Source: Silurus meridionalis (Eukaryota; Chordata; Actinopteri; Siluriformes; Siluridae). Taken from it: a stretch of DNA of 64,000 bases. Location of the stretch: positions 14,436,773 through 14,500,772 of the forward strand of contig NC_060893.1 in the NCBI RefSeq assembly GCF_014805685.1. Reading direction: 5' to 3'. The position numbers and the translations under genes are program-made. A model generated the notes under the pieces. It was not told where the DNA came from. It did no database searches and was given only the letters and a program-made list of their open reading frames with translations. Shown here piece after piece: positions 32,801-48,131 of this stretch (the first letter of the stretch is position 1; every line of letters begins with the position of its first letter).

Positions 32801-35800
32801 TCCACTTACAAAAAAAATGCAAATACACCGATCCTTATTTATATATTTGAAAAACAAAATGTTTTAATTGTGTGTAAATTACCATTTTATTTGTTAATGA
32901 TATTTACATTTATCAGGCATTTATTGAGCAGGTTTTTAAATTATTTTTCAGTTTATGTTTATCATGGAACAAACTTTCATTTCAACAAAACAAACACTGT
33001 AATTTAAAACCCTGTGAACTGATGCAAATGTAACAAAACGCTGACTCGAAGTGTTGTAAGCATCAGTTCAGGGAACTAAACATCGATTTACATAAAACAG
33101 CACAGGCGTAGAATTATCAGCAATGATGATCAGTACTGTAGGCTAAAATATGATAACAATTTAGCCTGCCCTGCCATGACTATCTTTTAATACATGATTA
33201 TCTTTGGTAGAATTTAGGGTTTTTTAAATTGTAACCCTAAAGGTTTCTAAGAATTATTAAAGACAAGCAATTTGGTTGAGAAAGACACACAGTGGAAACT
33301 AAAAGAAAGTCACAGAAGTCATCCATGTTTTGGCCTATCCATTCAACCATAGAAAACTGTAAGAACTTTGTAATTCTGGTGTCTTTTTCCTGCTTTTTTC
33401 ATGAGTTCAAACAGTAAATTTGAATAATTTAAGATTCATTATGAAGGCTTTGGCAACAGCACCAAAAGTTCTTAATAATACGTTATTATAAAGAATTTTG
33501 TAACAGTTGTAGGAAAAAGAAGTAGTCTTTATGAAAATGCTATTTATACACCAACATTATATGTAGTGTGTTCTATGACCTTCATAAAGAATAGAGTATT
33601 GAGTTTGAGACAGGCCAGAGCAGTGGAAAAAGGTCAGGAGAGTCGGCAGAAACGCAAGGCTTTTTGAGAACAGTCGTTGTGGGAAGTGGCAATTGTGGTA
33701 TTAGTTTGTTACTCTTCCTGCTTTCTATGTCAAGGCGATGCCAAATACTCATTGTGTAGAGTCTGAATTAAATCTAATGTTCAGAAAAAAAATACATAAA
33801 AATGAGAAGGAATGAGTGTAATTGTGGAATTTGTTTAATATTTAGCAGTCTAGTAAATAGGCTACTTTTCAAGTGACATTGTTGGCATGTTTAAAAATGC
33901 CTTTTTGTTTAAATTCCCATAGGGATTAAAGGCAAATAATGAGCCTCTGTTATTTTACAATGGAGCTGTTATACAGTATGTTAATGTTAAATAGTGATGA
34001 TGATTTGATACATTATTTAATTATTTTGTTGTAGTTTTTCACAATGGGTAACTAAACAGTGCCTCATAACAACTAAATTGTTCCAGGATATGGAATCAGA
34101 ATTTTGGTTTGGAGCACTGTTTAATTCATTTATCTTAATTTTTGTGATTACAGTAATGTGATACATGCCCTGGATTTTTATGCTTTTCATCCTTTGGTGT
34201 GAATTTAAACACTGGTTAAAATGAAAAATGTATTTTTCTTTTAGGCATGCTTGATACAGACTAGAGAAAATGCTTTAAAACATTTTGGTGTACACTTTTT
34301 TATTCTTTTCTCACCCTTCTTGTAAAAGCATAAAATGTGTGTTAAGGGTTTTAGTTACAAGTTTCATTTGCTGGTTGATATTGATGGTTTGCTAATTTGA
34401 TTGGGTACACAACTTTATTTTTGCTTACACTATTGATATATTTGTGGTCAGAAATAAGTAGCTGGAATGGCAGTGTGTGGAAAATTTATCCTTCAAAAAT
34501 AAATTTCTTTGTAATATAGAGAACAGATGTTTGTGCAGGTACGGCAGCCAGTGGTTGAATGATTTGTCAGTGTGTCTTTAATCACAAATAGCAGTAATAA
34601 TTCTTTATGTAAATAAATGGTGTGAGTTTGTGTATTCATGGTACACACCTCAGTTTTTAAGTCACGGTTTGGTTCAATTTCGGTACAGTTAGGTGGAAGA
34701 AATGCAAAACATCAAATAGTTTTTTTGTTTTTTATTAACTTTAGGGTACAACAATTCCTAAAGTAACTCAAGTAATTTGATTACAAAAATTCGTTTAGTC
34801 CAGTTCTTTACACACAGAGCACTGTGTTTCGCATGGATAATTATTACTCATGAAACACCCACTAAACTCTGGAGCGTTCTGGACAGGGGACACCGAAGAC
34901 GCTGCAGAATGAAAAAATAAATAAATAAATTTCTCGCAATTCCTACTGGTTCCAACCAGCCATCAACCCCTCTGAAGTGCCAGAAAGCTTTACACATTGA
35001 AAATGAAATAGGCTACAATCAATAGAATCCCATGGTATCAAACTAAGCCTTTGATCCCTGGAGAGAACTCTGTCTAACAATCACCTCTGGAATAGACAGA
35101 ACAAGACAGATGAAATGGAGAAGAGGAGGCCTCGTTCACACACTAACAGCTTCAAACTTCAGGCCGACAACATGGTTATCTACAACATGGTTACTGGTGG
35201 ATGCACCACAAATGTAGGATGTCTAAGAGAAATAAAGTCAGAATTGTGGGAAAAATGACTGAATTACAAGGAATGAACTCGGAATTGCAGATTAAAAAAG
35301 GCAGAATTGTGCAAACAAGAAAATTGTGTGTCAGAAACGGGCTTCCATAGGATTCAGGCCAAAGAAAGAGACAAAATTTGGGATAATTTCAAACTAAAAC
35401 ATAATTTTCATTTTATTTTTGTTTTTTTATTCTGAAATGCATTTTTATTTATTGATTTTTTTTTATTTATATATTTGTACTTACATTTAGATTAATATGG
35501 CAATTAAATGCACTAAATGGGTTTAGTTTTCACAGATATTATTGTGTGCAATTTCAGCAATAAAAATTTACATTCTTATAAAAGAAAACAATACTTGTTC
35601 GTTTTAAGAGAGAATTATTTTCTCTGGTATATTTATTATTACTATTTAATCAAGAAAAAGTACTTCTTATCCAATTACTAGCTCTAGAGCAACAGCTCTA
35701 ATTAACACAGTTTATTGTTATTAACATTTGTGATCATTAACATTTGAAAATGTAAAATTTTTAAAACAATAAAAAAAATGCTTGAAATAATATATAAAGT

Positions 35801-36572
35801 AATATTTAATAACATTTTATTAAAAAATAAATAAATAAAATTTACATTTACAGCATTTAGCAGACGCCCTTTTTCTGAGCGACCTACAAAAGTGGTTTAA
35901 GTCTCTATCAATAAATAAATGAAAACTGATTTACTAGATTACAAACTTAGGATACCATCAGCTTACAACTCATAGGAAATAAATATATACAGTATATACA
36001 TGTAGGTCTTTACCCGTCACTTGAAGATAGCAGTGACTCTGCTGTTCAGACATCTATCCACCACCTCAGTGCCAGAACAGAGAAGAGCCTTAAAGCCTCT
36101 TACCTTCAGAGAAGGTGAGACTAGTCGAGCAGTGCTAGACAACCTAAAGCAGGAGTGATAAGGTCTCTGAGGTAAGAAGTTGCTGGTCCATTTTTGGCTT
36201 TGTAAGCAAGCATCAGTGTTTTGAATCTGATGCGTGCAGCTAGCGGAAGCCAGTGGAGGGAGCGCAGCAGTGGGTTGGGTTGGGAGAATTGGGCAGGTTG
36301 AACACAAGCCACAACACAGAAATGGTTGAATCCTTCTAATGTGGTAGCGAAGGAACCGACAAGAGCGAGTCACATTAGCAACATTTGAGTAAAAGAACAG
36401 TTGATTGTTCATGTTTACCCCAAGGTTGCGAGTAGTGGCTGAAGGGCAGATCAGAGAGTTGTGAAGAGTTATTCTGAGATTAAATAAATGCAATATATGT
36501 TCTTTTAATATTGGTTAAATTGAGTATTAAATTAAATTGGCACTAATTAAATTGATTGAATAAATAAATATA

Positions 36573-36611
<39 letters not shown>

Positions 36612-36667
36612 AATTAAATAGTTTACAATTGTTAGACCGTATTTGGGTAATACAAATGTTTAAATAA

Positions 36668-36702
<35 letters not shown>

Positions 36703-39700
36703 TGGGTGGGTGTGTGTTTTACATTTAATATTTAATTATCTAAAAGAGATGATCTACTTAGCTGTTCTACTTATTTCAGCATACTTATTCCATCCTTCAG
36801 TCTTTCACTCCCTCGATATGTGGAATTGTCAGGATTTTTTCCTATTAAGAGAAATTCTTGAAACTTTTTACAAAATGCTAAAGAGTATATAGTGTTAGCT
36901 GGCGCTATGTATTCTTTAGCTATATCATGCATGCGCAAAGCAAATCTTATTTCTGGTGCAAAGTGAGTATCCACAGTGACACTGTGCTCTCTAAATAAAC
37001 TCTATTTTATTTTTTATACTCCTGGAATTGTTATGTATGTTTTATAATAATAATAAAAATTTAAAAATGTGCATAAAATGAGACTAAAATGGATACTTGA
37101 TAAAAAAAAAACAAAAAACCATGATACTTCATGTCAAATGAAAATAAATGTAATTTTAGTACTCTAGCTTTTGTGAAGAAATCTAAAGATGGCCATTTTA
37201 AACATGACCGGATTTATCTGAAATGGAAAGAATTTAAAGTTAGATTACATATAACAGTGTAACATTACTGAGGTTAATGCTTTAGAATGCTTTAGAAATG
37301 TTGTTTATTGTTTGTAAATCTTAACATTTATTTATAATTTTTTTTTATCAAGTTAATTTTAATTGAACTTTAAAAATAACATTTTGTTATACTCTGAACT
37401 AACATGAATGAGGAACAGCAGGCAGTCTCATGGGTCGAAAAGACATGGTGTCAGTGATTCACCTTTAGAGGTCGCTCTCATATCGGCGTGGATTTTTGCC
37501 GATAGTTCAAACAATCAACTATCGGTGCTGATTAATCGGCAAAACGGATGATTAGGTCAACCTCTAGTAGGTCAACCTTGTCTGAGTTTGGTTGCTATAA
37601 TCTTTTTTAACGGTTTTCTGGCTTAGGAAGGTAATTAAATTTTTTTTTTTTCTCGGATAGAGTCCCACTTAGAGTTTTTGTAATCCCTAAACCTTTCAAG
37701 ATGCTTCCACTCAGCTCAGTAGGCTTCTTCAGACTTAAGTATTTCAGGTTCTAATTTTTCTAACTGCAGATAAAGTTCTTGATCATGCAGCTTTTTGACG
37801 TAGCAATTTGTTTAAAAAAAAGACATGGATAAGAGCTTTAAATATAATCTTTCAATTCATTAAAGATGTGTTTGGCATAATTAGCACATATGCAGTTGCA
37901 CTGTTAAAACAAGTGAATTAGATAAGTGAATGTGTTGTTTTATTATATTATGGGAACTAAGCAATACATCTAGCTTATATCCTTGTTTTTGTATGTCTAG
38001 TCTGCATAATATAGCATTAATATTGTATTTTATAATATTTATTGTGTAGAAATGTCTGTTTTCCCTTCACACTCATGGCTTTTCTCTTTTTTTTAAATAT
38101 ATGTATTGAATCTATTACAAAAGAATTGGGACACTTGTATTATTATACATAGGTGGTACTTCCCCAAACTGTTAACTGTAGGCTAACACAGTTGTATAGG
38201 ATGTCTTCAGATGGGGAAGCATGACATTTCCACTTCATTTGACATACAGTAGGAAACCCAAACCTGTTCCAGCCTAACAATGTGCACAAAGTGAGCTCTA
38301 TGAAGATATGGTTTACATGGGTTGGAGTGGAAGATCTTGGGTGGCCTGCTATAGAACTCTGACCTCAATGCCTCTGAACACTTTTGGGCTGAATAGAAAT
38401 ACTACTGAATGACTGCTTCCACACTAGGGCTGAAAGATTTTAGAAAATAATCGAAATGCAATTTTTTAGCCAATATTGCGATTGCGATTTAATATGCTTT
38501 TTTTTAAAAAGCTCTTTATGTTGTGTATTATTTAACAAAGACAAGCAATAAATCATTGTGTAACATTACCAACACAATATTAGATAGATTAAACAATTTA
38601 TATAGATTCAAAGATTTAATTTTCTGTGTGCCAGACCTATATTTTATGATGAAATTAGGTGATGCACTTGATATGAATTAATTTTTTTTTTTTTTTTATA
38701 ACTACAATCACGGTAGTATATTGAATAATTTGTAAAATTGTGAGCCTCGTAAGCATGTAATAATTATTATGACAAGATAAAGCACCTACAAATAAGCTTG
38801 GTGAAAACATTATGGAAGTCAGTAACAAAAAACAGAAACTAAAGTAAAGATTGCAGAAATACAAAAACAAATCTGTGTCTTTACCACACTTAGTATTAAG
38901 GTAATTCAAAATCACTGTTCCACTGTCACTGTGGATTGCACTTTTTAAAAACTGTCTGTGATATATAAAAATAAAACAAATTTTCCAGCTCCGCTGCCCC
39001 TCTCTGTTAGCATTTCTTGTGTAGCTCTGGTATGGCAACCTGGCTAAAATATGTGTGGGAGGGCATTATGTACTGCTTATACAGTGTATTTATCAAAGCC
39101 GTGAACACAGGCTTGGTCACCATACTGAGTGGCTTCATATCTATCTACTGCTAGAGTAATTTCCATGTGCCATATTGAAGTACATTCATATGGAGTTATA
39201 ATTTCAACCATTTCGTTCGGTGATTCCTGTCAGGTGCAATTTTGGCTTGTGCCCGGGTTTTAAACTATGCAGCTATCGTACTGTACATGGCTTTGTGGTG
39301 TTTAAGTGCTGAATCATGTTAGTAGTGTTGCCCCTTGAGGTAGCAACATTAGCATGGCAGGTTTTGCACAAAACCTGACTCTGCGCAGCAGCATCTTTTT
39401 TATAGCCAAAATAATTCAACACAACTTACTGTTCTGCTTTGACAGTAAAGTTTTCACAATGTCAGGTTCTGTAAAGCCTGAGGTCAACTGATCAAGGTGC
39501 AGTGTAGCATGCAAACTCAAATCTTCCTCTGCAGACTGATTTACTCTTGCAGGTCACATGACAATGTGACACATGGCTGAAATTAGCAAAATCTTCACAA
39601 ACACACTCCAAACTCTACTGGAACATCTTCCCAGAAGAGTGAAGGTTATTATAACAGCAAATGGCAACTGACTGTGGAATTGGAATTGGATGGAACACAC

Positions 39701-42169
39701 TAAACACCCCTAAACAGTAGCTGTCATGAAGTGAAATATTATTTATGTAACATTAAATTGCGAAATTCATAATAGTGGGTAACATCCTGCAGTTTACATG
39801 CTACTTGATTGTTAAAAAATTGATCAATTATGTAAAAAATACTGATCACATTCAATTGTGCTCTGTTGTATCTCTTACAGAGCATAATTGCTGCCGAACA
39901 GACCAGTACAGGTAATTTAAAACTCTAATAATCTTTCTTTATATAACAGTAGAATGTAATTATATCGATATACAAGATTATATAGATTTTAGAAAAGAAG
40001 GATGTTTTGGGGGGGGGTTTCTTGAAAGACAAGCTATGATAGTTACTGTTATCAGGATATGAAGATCAGTTATGCACAGAGAGACAGAAAGCTGTAGTCA
40101 TGATTCAGTAGAAAGTGGGTCAGAAAAAAAGTTATATGTACTGCATGTCTGTCAGATAAATGTGAAGGGAAACTTTTAAAAAAGTACTTTGTGGCAGAAC
40201 AGCTTTGATCAGAAGTCATTCTGATTATCCAGGGCTACAAAAAGTTTGATTACTGTATTACACCTGTAGGTAAGCATAAATTAGAGGATGTGACTGAACA
40301 ATGTGGAATGTGAAGGAAACAGATAAGGTAACTGAAGGAGAAAATATTAGTCATGTTTAAAGCATTTTCCTGGTTCTTGATGAAGCTCAAAAGCGCCATC
40401 TACTGTCACAAAACATTCGTATGAGATGAACAATTCCTCGAATATATTAGAACCAGAAAATATTCATTTATTAAGATGTATTTTCTCTCGTTCTGGCTTG
40501 TCATGTCTACATAATTACAGTGTGAATGTGTTTTTTATTATTAGAAAATGTGGCCCTGTATAAACTTAAAAAAAAAAAAAATTCAAATAGTTTGCAGACA
40601 CTTTAGCTTTATTTCTGCCATTTCTTTTTTTTTTTATTTCTTGCTGCTATACTACAAAAAAGGTCTACAATATAATCAGGCTCTACATTTAAGCAGCACT
40701 GGGTTAATTCTATAAAGGCTCATTGTCTTCTATCTTCAAATATTAATTAAATACTATTTGAATCTATTCACTTTTCTCATTGTGACCTTATCTCAAACAC
40801 CACCTTTACATTAGCTTCATCTTCAGCTATGACCAGTAACACCATTACCACCAGTACCACTCTTCCTCCAACCAGTTCAACTGGACAAAATACAAGCGTA
40901 ACAACTCAAACCTCTTCAGTCTCAAGTAAGTCCTGTACAGCTGATAATCGTTTTTTGTAATTATTTTTATTCAATAGTTTTAAAGTGAACTCCAGAATTA
41001 ACTGTGTGTTTGTAATAAAGAGCAAATCTTGTTATAATTTGTTTACTATCTACAGTTGACTGTATATTGAAGTTCCTAATTACTCTCTTTTGTGTGTGTG
41101 TGTGTGTGTGTGTGTGCGGGTGTGTGTGTGCATGTGTTGTTCACAGAGCAAAAGGTTATCAGTCTTGCTGTCTGTAACACAACCACATCATCTGTGTTTT
41201 TAACCTGGAATGCATCAGATGAAAATTTTACAGTACAGTGGAATAATGGCAGTGTGAATAACAGCATTAACACCTCAATCGCATATTACAATGTCACTGG
41301 TCTGACTGCTGGAGTGAACTACACATTCACTGTGACTGCAGGAGCAACAGATCAAATCTCAGCATTCACAAGTAAGACTTGACAGCAGATAATGCCTTTA
41401 CTACAAAATAATAATTGAAGTCGCCAACAAATTACAAACATAATGCATTTGTAATACAATTGAAAGACAAATTTCACCAACATTTAATAACAAGAACACT
41501 TATTGTGACAGTGGTTTTGATCAGAAACAATAAGCCTTTTGTATTTCATTGCTTCCTAAAGCATTTCTAGGGAGTTTATCAAGTAATAGCAGCAGAAAAT
41601 GTCGCTATGAAGTCTCATCATGGTTATATCATTACAGGAAAGAACCCAAGGGAGGAATTATACTTTTTAGTTTTCCTGCTTACTAATCAGCACACATGTG
41701 CTGAGTTTATTGAGATGAAGAGGTACAAACATGTGCTCCACCACTGAGCACTCAGTACGACAGAGCATCTGTTGTAAACCTCTGTTACAGACTTCTGTTA
41801 AGTTTTATTTGCAGTGGGGCAAGTAATAATTGTAAAATACCTTTAATCAACCAATCATATGGTAGAAGAGCAATGCAGAAATACATGCAGATACAGTTCA
41901 AGAGCATTAGGTAATGTTTAGATTAAACAGAGTCTGATCAGGAGCCATGTCATGGTTTAAATCATAGACATCACATTTTCCCCATTTTTTAATAAGAACA
42001 TTATCTGAAGCTCTTGATCTGCATCCGCATGATTTTCTGCATTGTGCTGTGGTGATGCACAAATGAGTAATACAAGAGTAAGTATACAGCTGTTTCTTAT
42101 ATAGTGAGTTTTTCTGTTTTTATACGTTCATATCTCTTGTCTATGTGTCTATACGTAGGGACTCTCATG

Positions 42170-42233
<64 letters not shown>

Positions 42234-44010
42234 ATGATTTGCAGAGCCAGATGTTGTCACCAATCTTACTGTCTCCAACAAAACCACATCATCTGTGTCT
42301 CTAAACTGGAATGAACCAAATGGGAACAGGTCCTACTTTACAGTACAGTGGACTGGTGGCAGTGTGAATAATAGCAGTAACACTTCAGACACATATTACA
42401 CTGTCACTGGTCTGACTGCTGGAGTGAAATACACATTCACTGTTACTGCAGTTGCTGCAGATAACCAAACTACAGGAGCACCAACTCAAATCTCAGCATT
42501 CACAAGTAAGTCCTGTACTTCATATAATATTACTATAAAACACTTTTATAAAAATTTTTTTTTTTTTAAGTGAATGGACCCGGGGTTTGTTTTCTCACAT
42601 AAACCAATTGTGCAATCATTGTAATAAAAAATAATAGCTATGAAAGTGCAGTTTACTAGTTTATTATTCTTCTAATTTTTTTTTTCCTTCTTCAAGATCT
42701 GCCTCACAGGCCTTCAGTCCAGTGTAAAATCGTTTTGATTGTACTTTATAGCATTTATATTTGTTAACATATGTTGTTTATATATTATTTTATATTTACC
42801 TTTATTAGAAAAAAATATTTATGAGAATTCTTTTTTTTATTAATAAGGTAGGTAGTTTCTGCAGTATTAATAATTGATGTTTACAAACTTGATTCCCAAA
42901 AAGTTGGGACACTGTACAAATTGTGAATAAAAAAGGAATGCAATCATTTAGAAATCTCATAAACCTATATTTTATTCACAATTAAATATAGATAACATAT
43001 CAGATGTTGAAAGTGAGACATTTTGAAATGCCTAATATTGTCTTATTTTAGATTTCATGAGAGCTACACATTCCAAAAAAGTTGGGACAGGTAGCAATAA
43101 GAGGCCGGAAAAGTTAAATGTACATATAAGGAACAGCTGGAGGACCAATTTGCAACTTATTAGGTCAATTGGCAACATGATTGGGTATAAAAAGAGCCTC
43201 TCAGAGTGTCAGTGTCTCTCAGAAGTCAAGATGGGCAGAGGATCACCAATTCCTTCAATGCTGTGGCGAAAAATAGTGGAGCAATATCAGAAAGGAGTTT
43301 CTCAGAGAAAAATTGCAGAGTTTGAAGTTATCATCATCTACAGTGCATAATATCATCCAAAAACACAATCCACCGTGCCATTCGCTGTTGCCGGCTAAAA
43401 CTCTATAGATCAAAAAACATTTGGCGCATCATAAAGAGGGAGATGCGACAAAGAAGACCTAAGACAGTTGAGCAACTAGAAGCCTGTATTAGACAAGAAT
43501 GAGACAACATTCCTATTCCTAAACTTGAGCAACTTGTCTCCTCAGTCCCCAGACGTTTGCAGTTATAAAAAGAAGAGGGGATGCCACACAGTGGTAAACA
43601 TGGCCTTGTCCCAACTTTTTTGAGATGTGTTGATGCCATGAAATTTAAAATCAACTTATTTTTTCCTTAAAATTATAAATTTTCTCAGTTTAAACCTTTA
43701 ATATGTCATCTATGTTGTATTCTGAATAAAATATAGAAATGTGAAACTTAGACATAATTGCATTCTGTTTTTATTCACAATTTGTACAGTGTCCCAACTT
43801 TTTTGGAATCAGGTTTTGTATTTTATACAATGATTTTGCTCTTGAAAACTGCAGTGAATTAAAAAAAAAGTTGTAGTTTTTGACATTGAACTAGGGATAT
43901 TTCTCATGACCTTTTCTTTTAATGTAACATACAGTACAGTATCAGCCTCTGTGTGCCTTAGGGCTCATTTCTGATTCAAATATACACATTTATATACTGT
44001 ACTAACACAT

Positions 44011-44049
<39 letters not shown>

Positions 44050-45610
44050 TTCACAGCACCAGATGTCATCACCAGACTTATTGTCTATAACACAACCACA
44101 TCATCTGTGTTTTTAACTTGGAATGCATCAGTTGGAAACTTTACAGTACAGTGGACTGGTGGCAGTGTGAAAAACAGCAGTAACACTTCAGACACATCTT
44201 ACACTGTCACTGGTCTGACTGCTGGAGTGAAATACACATTCACTGTTACTGCAGTTGCTGCAGATAACCAAACTACAGGAGCACCAACTCAAATCTCAGC
44301 ATTCACAAGTAAGTCTTGTACTGCTGACATTCTTTTGGCTTCTCCCATTAGGGGTCCCCACAGCGGATCATCCGGATTCATGATGTTTGATTTGGCACAT
44401 GTTTTTATGCTGGATGCCCTTCCTAACGCCAACCTCCCCTATTTATTCGGGCTTGGGACCCTGTACTGCTGACATAACCTTGTTATACTGTAGTCTTCAT
44501 AAAAGAAATACTTATTTAATCTTTTTTTTTTATTTACATGTAAAATATATGAATATAGTGTCAATACAGAATGATTAGAACTTATTCTGGAAATTGAAAA
44601 GCAAAATTGTCTATCTGCATGTCTAAATTGTATAACACTTTTTTCGGTAAAAATATACTGAGACTATTGAATAAATCTAAGTGCAGCTCAAGCAGTGTAT
44701 TTTGCAGGTTATGCTAAGGAAAGTGCTTCCTTAATGCAATCCTTCTCGATAGTTTTCGTTATTTAATTCTTTTTTTTAGAGCTATTAGTAATTTTAAGAG
44801 AAAAAACTATTCAAAAATGATATTTTATAAGAATCATTTTTAGACAGGCAGGCAGGCAGATAGATAATGTGCTAGTCATTCTAAAGTGAGTGGCAGAGTG
44901 GGTGTGGTCTGTGTGACACGTCATTCCCTTTAATTCTTAAGTTCTGTAAAGCTGATTTGAGACAATGTCCAGTGTGAAAAGCGCTATAGAAATAAACTTG
45001 AACTTGAACATGTACATGTACAGCTTTGGGTCAAGTGTCTCAGTCTTATGACCAAAGAAACAGTTTTTTGTTCCAGTTTTATTACCTTATATTTATATGT
45101 TTTATTACCAATTAAAGGCCATAATCAGCTGATTAAACAAATGTGTCTCCTGATTTGTTGGAACAAAAGCTATAATAGGTAATGATTTTTTTTTATATGT
45201 CATGATCATCGTTAACATATGTATGATTTACAGATCCGGATGTTGCCCCCAATCTTACTGTCTCTAGCAAAACCACATCATCTGTGTCTCTAACCTGGAA
45301 TGAGCCACCAGGGAACAGGTCCTACTTTACAGTACAGTGGACTAATGGCAGTGTGAAAACATCAATAACACTTCTAACACTGTTACTGGTCTGACTGCTG
45401 GAGTGAACTACACGTTCACTGTTACTGCAGTTGCTGCAGATACCCAAACTACAGGATCACCAACTCAAATCTCAGCATTCACAAGTAAGACTTGTGTGCT
45501 ATTAAATAGCTTTATTCATTAGTCAGAATGGAATTAATGTTAAATGGAGTGATTGAATTCTTTTAAAAATGTCTGCTATCCTGTTTTATCACAAATTACA
45601 TTTAATTGTA

Positions 45611-45657
<47 letters not shown>

Positions 45658-45668
45658 TTATCTCTCTC

Positions 45669-45727
<59 letters not shown>

Positions 45728-47381
45728 TTCACAGAGCCAGATGTTCTCTCCAATCTCACTGTTTCCAGCAAAACCACATCATCTGTGTCTCTAAACTGGA
45801 ATGAGCCTAATGGGAACAGGAGGTACTTTACAGTACAGTGGACTAATGGCAGTGTGAATAACATCATTAACAGTTCAAACACATCTTGCACTGTCACTGG
45901 TCTGACTGCTGGAGTGAACTATACATTCACTGTTAGTGCAGTTGCTGCAGATAACCAAACTACAGGAGCACCAACTCAAATCATAGCATTCACAAGTAAG
46001 TCTTGTACTTTTTTAAATAATTGTGTTTAATGTGTCTTATAAAGTGCATTATTAAGTGGAAATGTTAGCATAATTGTTGGTTGTTGATTCAGAAGTAGGT
46101 CCCTTAAAACTGTTATTAAATTTATTTGTGACTATCAGTCATGATGAGATTACAGTGGTATGGTCAACAACCTGGTTGTCAAAATTTCTAATCCTATAAG
46201 TAATGAGACCACATTGTGTCAGTCAGTGTGTATATGTTTGTTTAACAGATCCGGATGTTGTCACCAATCTCATTGTCTCTAACAAAACCACATCATCTGT
46301 GTCTCTAAACTGGAATGAGCCTAATGGGAACAGGAGGTACTTTACAGTACAGTGGAATGGTGGCAGTGGAAATAACATCATTAACGCATCCTACACTGTC
46401 ACTGGACTCACTGCTGGAGTAAAATACACATTCACTGTTACTGCAGTTGCTGCAGATAATCAAACTACAGGAGCACCAACTAAAATCTCAGCATCCACAA
46501 GTAAGTGCTATACTGCTGATAGATACATAGTTATTAATTATTCTGCTATTGTTGAATTTTTAATTTAAATTGACTGAACATCTGATTCTGTTATACAGTA
46601 CAGTTCAAAATAAGCAGTACATTTCTCTCTGTGTAATTATATGTTATAGTACTGGTTCTCTGTATATTTAGGGCTTTGTAGTGTGTAGTGGTTATCTACT
46701 GGAGTTTGAATTTCTATTTTAATATTTTTACTCCTTTTAAGTTTCAGAATTTTTTTAACTTGTATATAATTTTAAAATAACTCTTAAAAACAATTAAAAT
46801 ACACTATATGGGCAAGTGTTTGTGGACACCTGACCATAAGAACGAAGACCATGTGCTTTTTAAACATCCAATTTCAAGTTGGTCCCATTTGCTGTTATAA
46901 AAACCTCCATGATTTCAGAAGATGGTCTACTAGATTTTTAGAGTGTGGTTGTGGAGATTTATGCTCATTAAGCCGCAAAGGTGTAAGGCACTGATGTAGG
47001 GTGAGGAGGGCCGGAATGCAGTCAGCATTCCAGTTCATCTCGAAATTGTTTAGTAGGTTTGAGATTAGGGCTTTATAGGCGACCATTCAAGATGTTCCAC
47101 TTCAACCCATGTAAACTATATCTTAATGGAGCTTCAACCCATGTAAACTATATCTTAATGGAGCTGGCTTTGCATTGTGGCTTTGCATTGTGCATTGTAA
47201 TGCAGGAACAAGAGGTTTGAGTGTGCTAATTCAAGATTTAAGCTACTGCATGCAAAGAAATCCTATAAAATATTCTGCCTCCAACTTTGTTATAACAGTT
47301 TTGGAAAGAATCACATATGAAAAGAAAGTCAGGTATACCAATATTTTTTCCATGTAGTGTATGTATATATTAATAATTAAC

Positions 47382-47433
<52 letters not shown>

Positions 47434-48062
47434 ATCCACAGGTCCAGATGTTGTCAACAATTTTATTGTATCTAACAAAACCATATCATCTGTGTCTCTA
47501 AACTGGAATGAGCCTAATGGGAGCAGGTCCTACTTTATAATACAGTGGACTGATGTCAGTGGAAATAACATCATTAACAGTTCAAACACATATTACAATG
47601 TCACTGGTCTGACTGCTGGATTGAACTACACATTCACTGTTACTGCAGTTGCTACAGATAACCAAACTGCAGGAGCATCAACTCAAATCTCAGCATCCAC
47701 AAGTAAGTGATGTACTTCACATTATAATACTTTAAAAGCATTTTAAGAATATATGTATTAAATGAAATGAAAATAAAGCAGAACCAACTTACACACCAGA
47801 TTTTAAAGTAAGTTCTGTACTGCTGACTAATTCAATTAAATTGGAGGTTAGTTTAGACTGATGGAACAGCTGCACCTGCTTAAAAATACAGTATTAATAC
47901 AGTCAGCACAGTACTCTTTGAGTAATATTATCTTTCTGAGCTGTAGTAGTGTTGGAGTATTTTTTAACCAGTTTTGATCATAAAAGCTTTTGTACAACTG
48001 GATTTAGACACAGTCCAATAAACAATTGCAAGATATTCAAGAATATAGATATCAATATTTAA

Positions 48063-48131
<69 letters not shown>

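Noticed and set aside
43057..43350. Open frame starting MRATHSKKVG as a host gene
   Set aside because: It lies within a TA-flanked element with inverted repeats and encodes a decayed transposase start.
45553..45804. Ser-Leu and Cys-Val repeat frames before FN3 exons
   Set aside because: They are translations of (CT)n and (GT)n tracts that lie in introns; the acceptor TTCACAG separates them from the exon.
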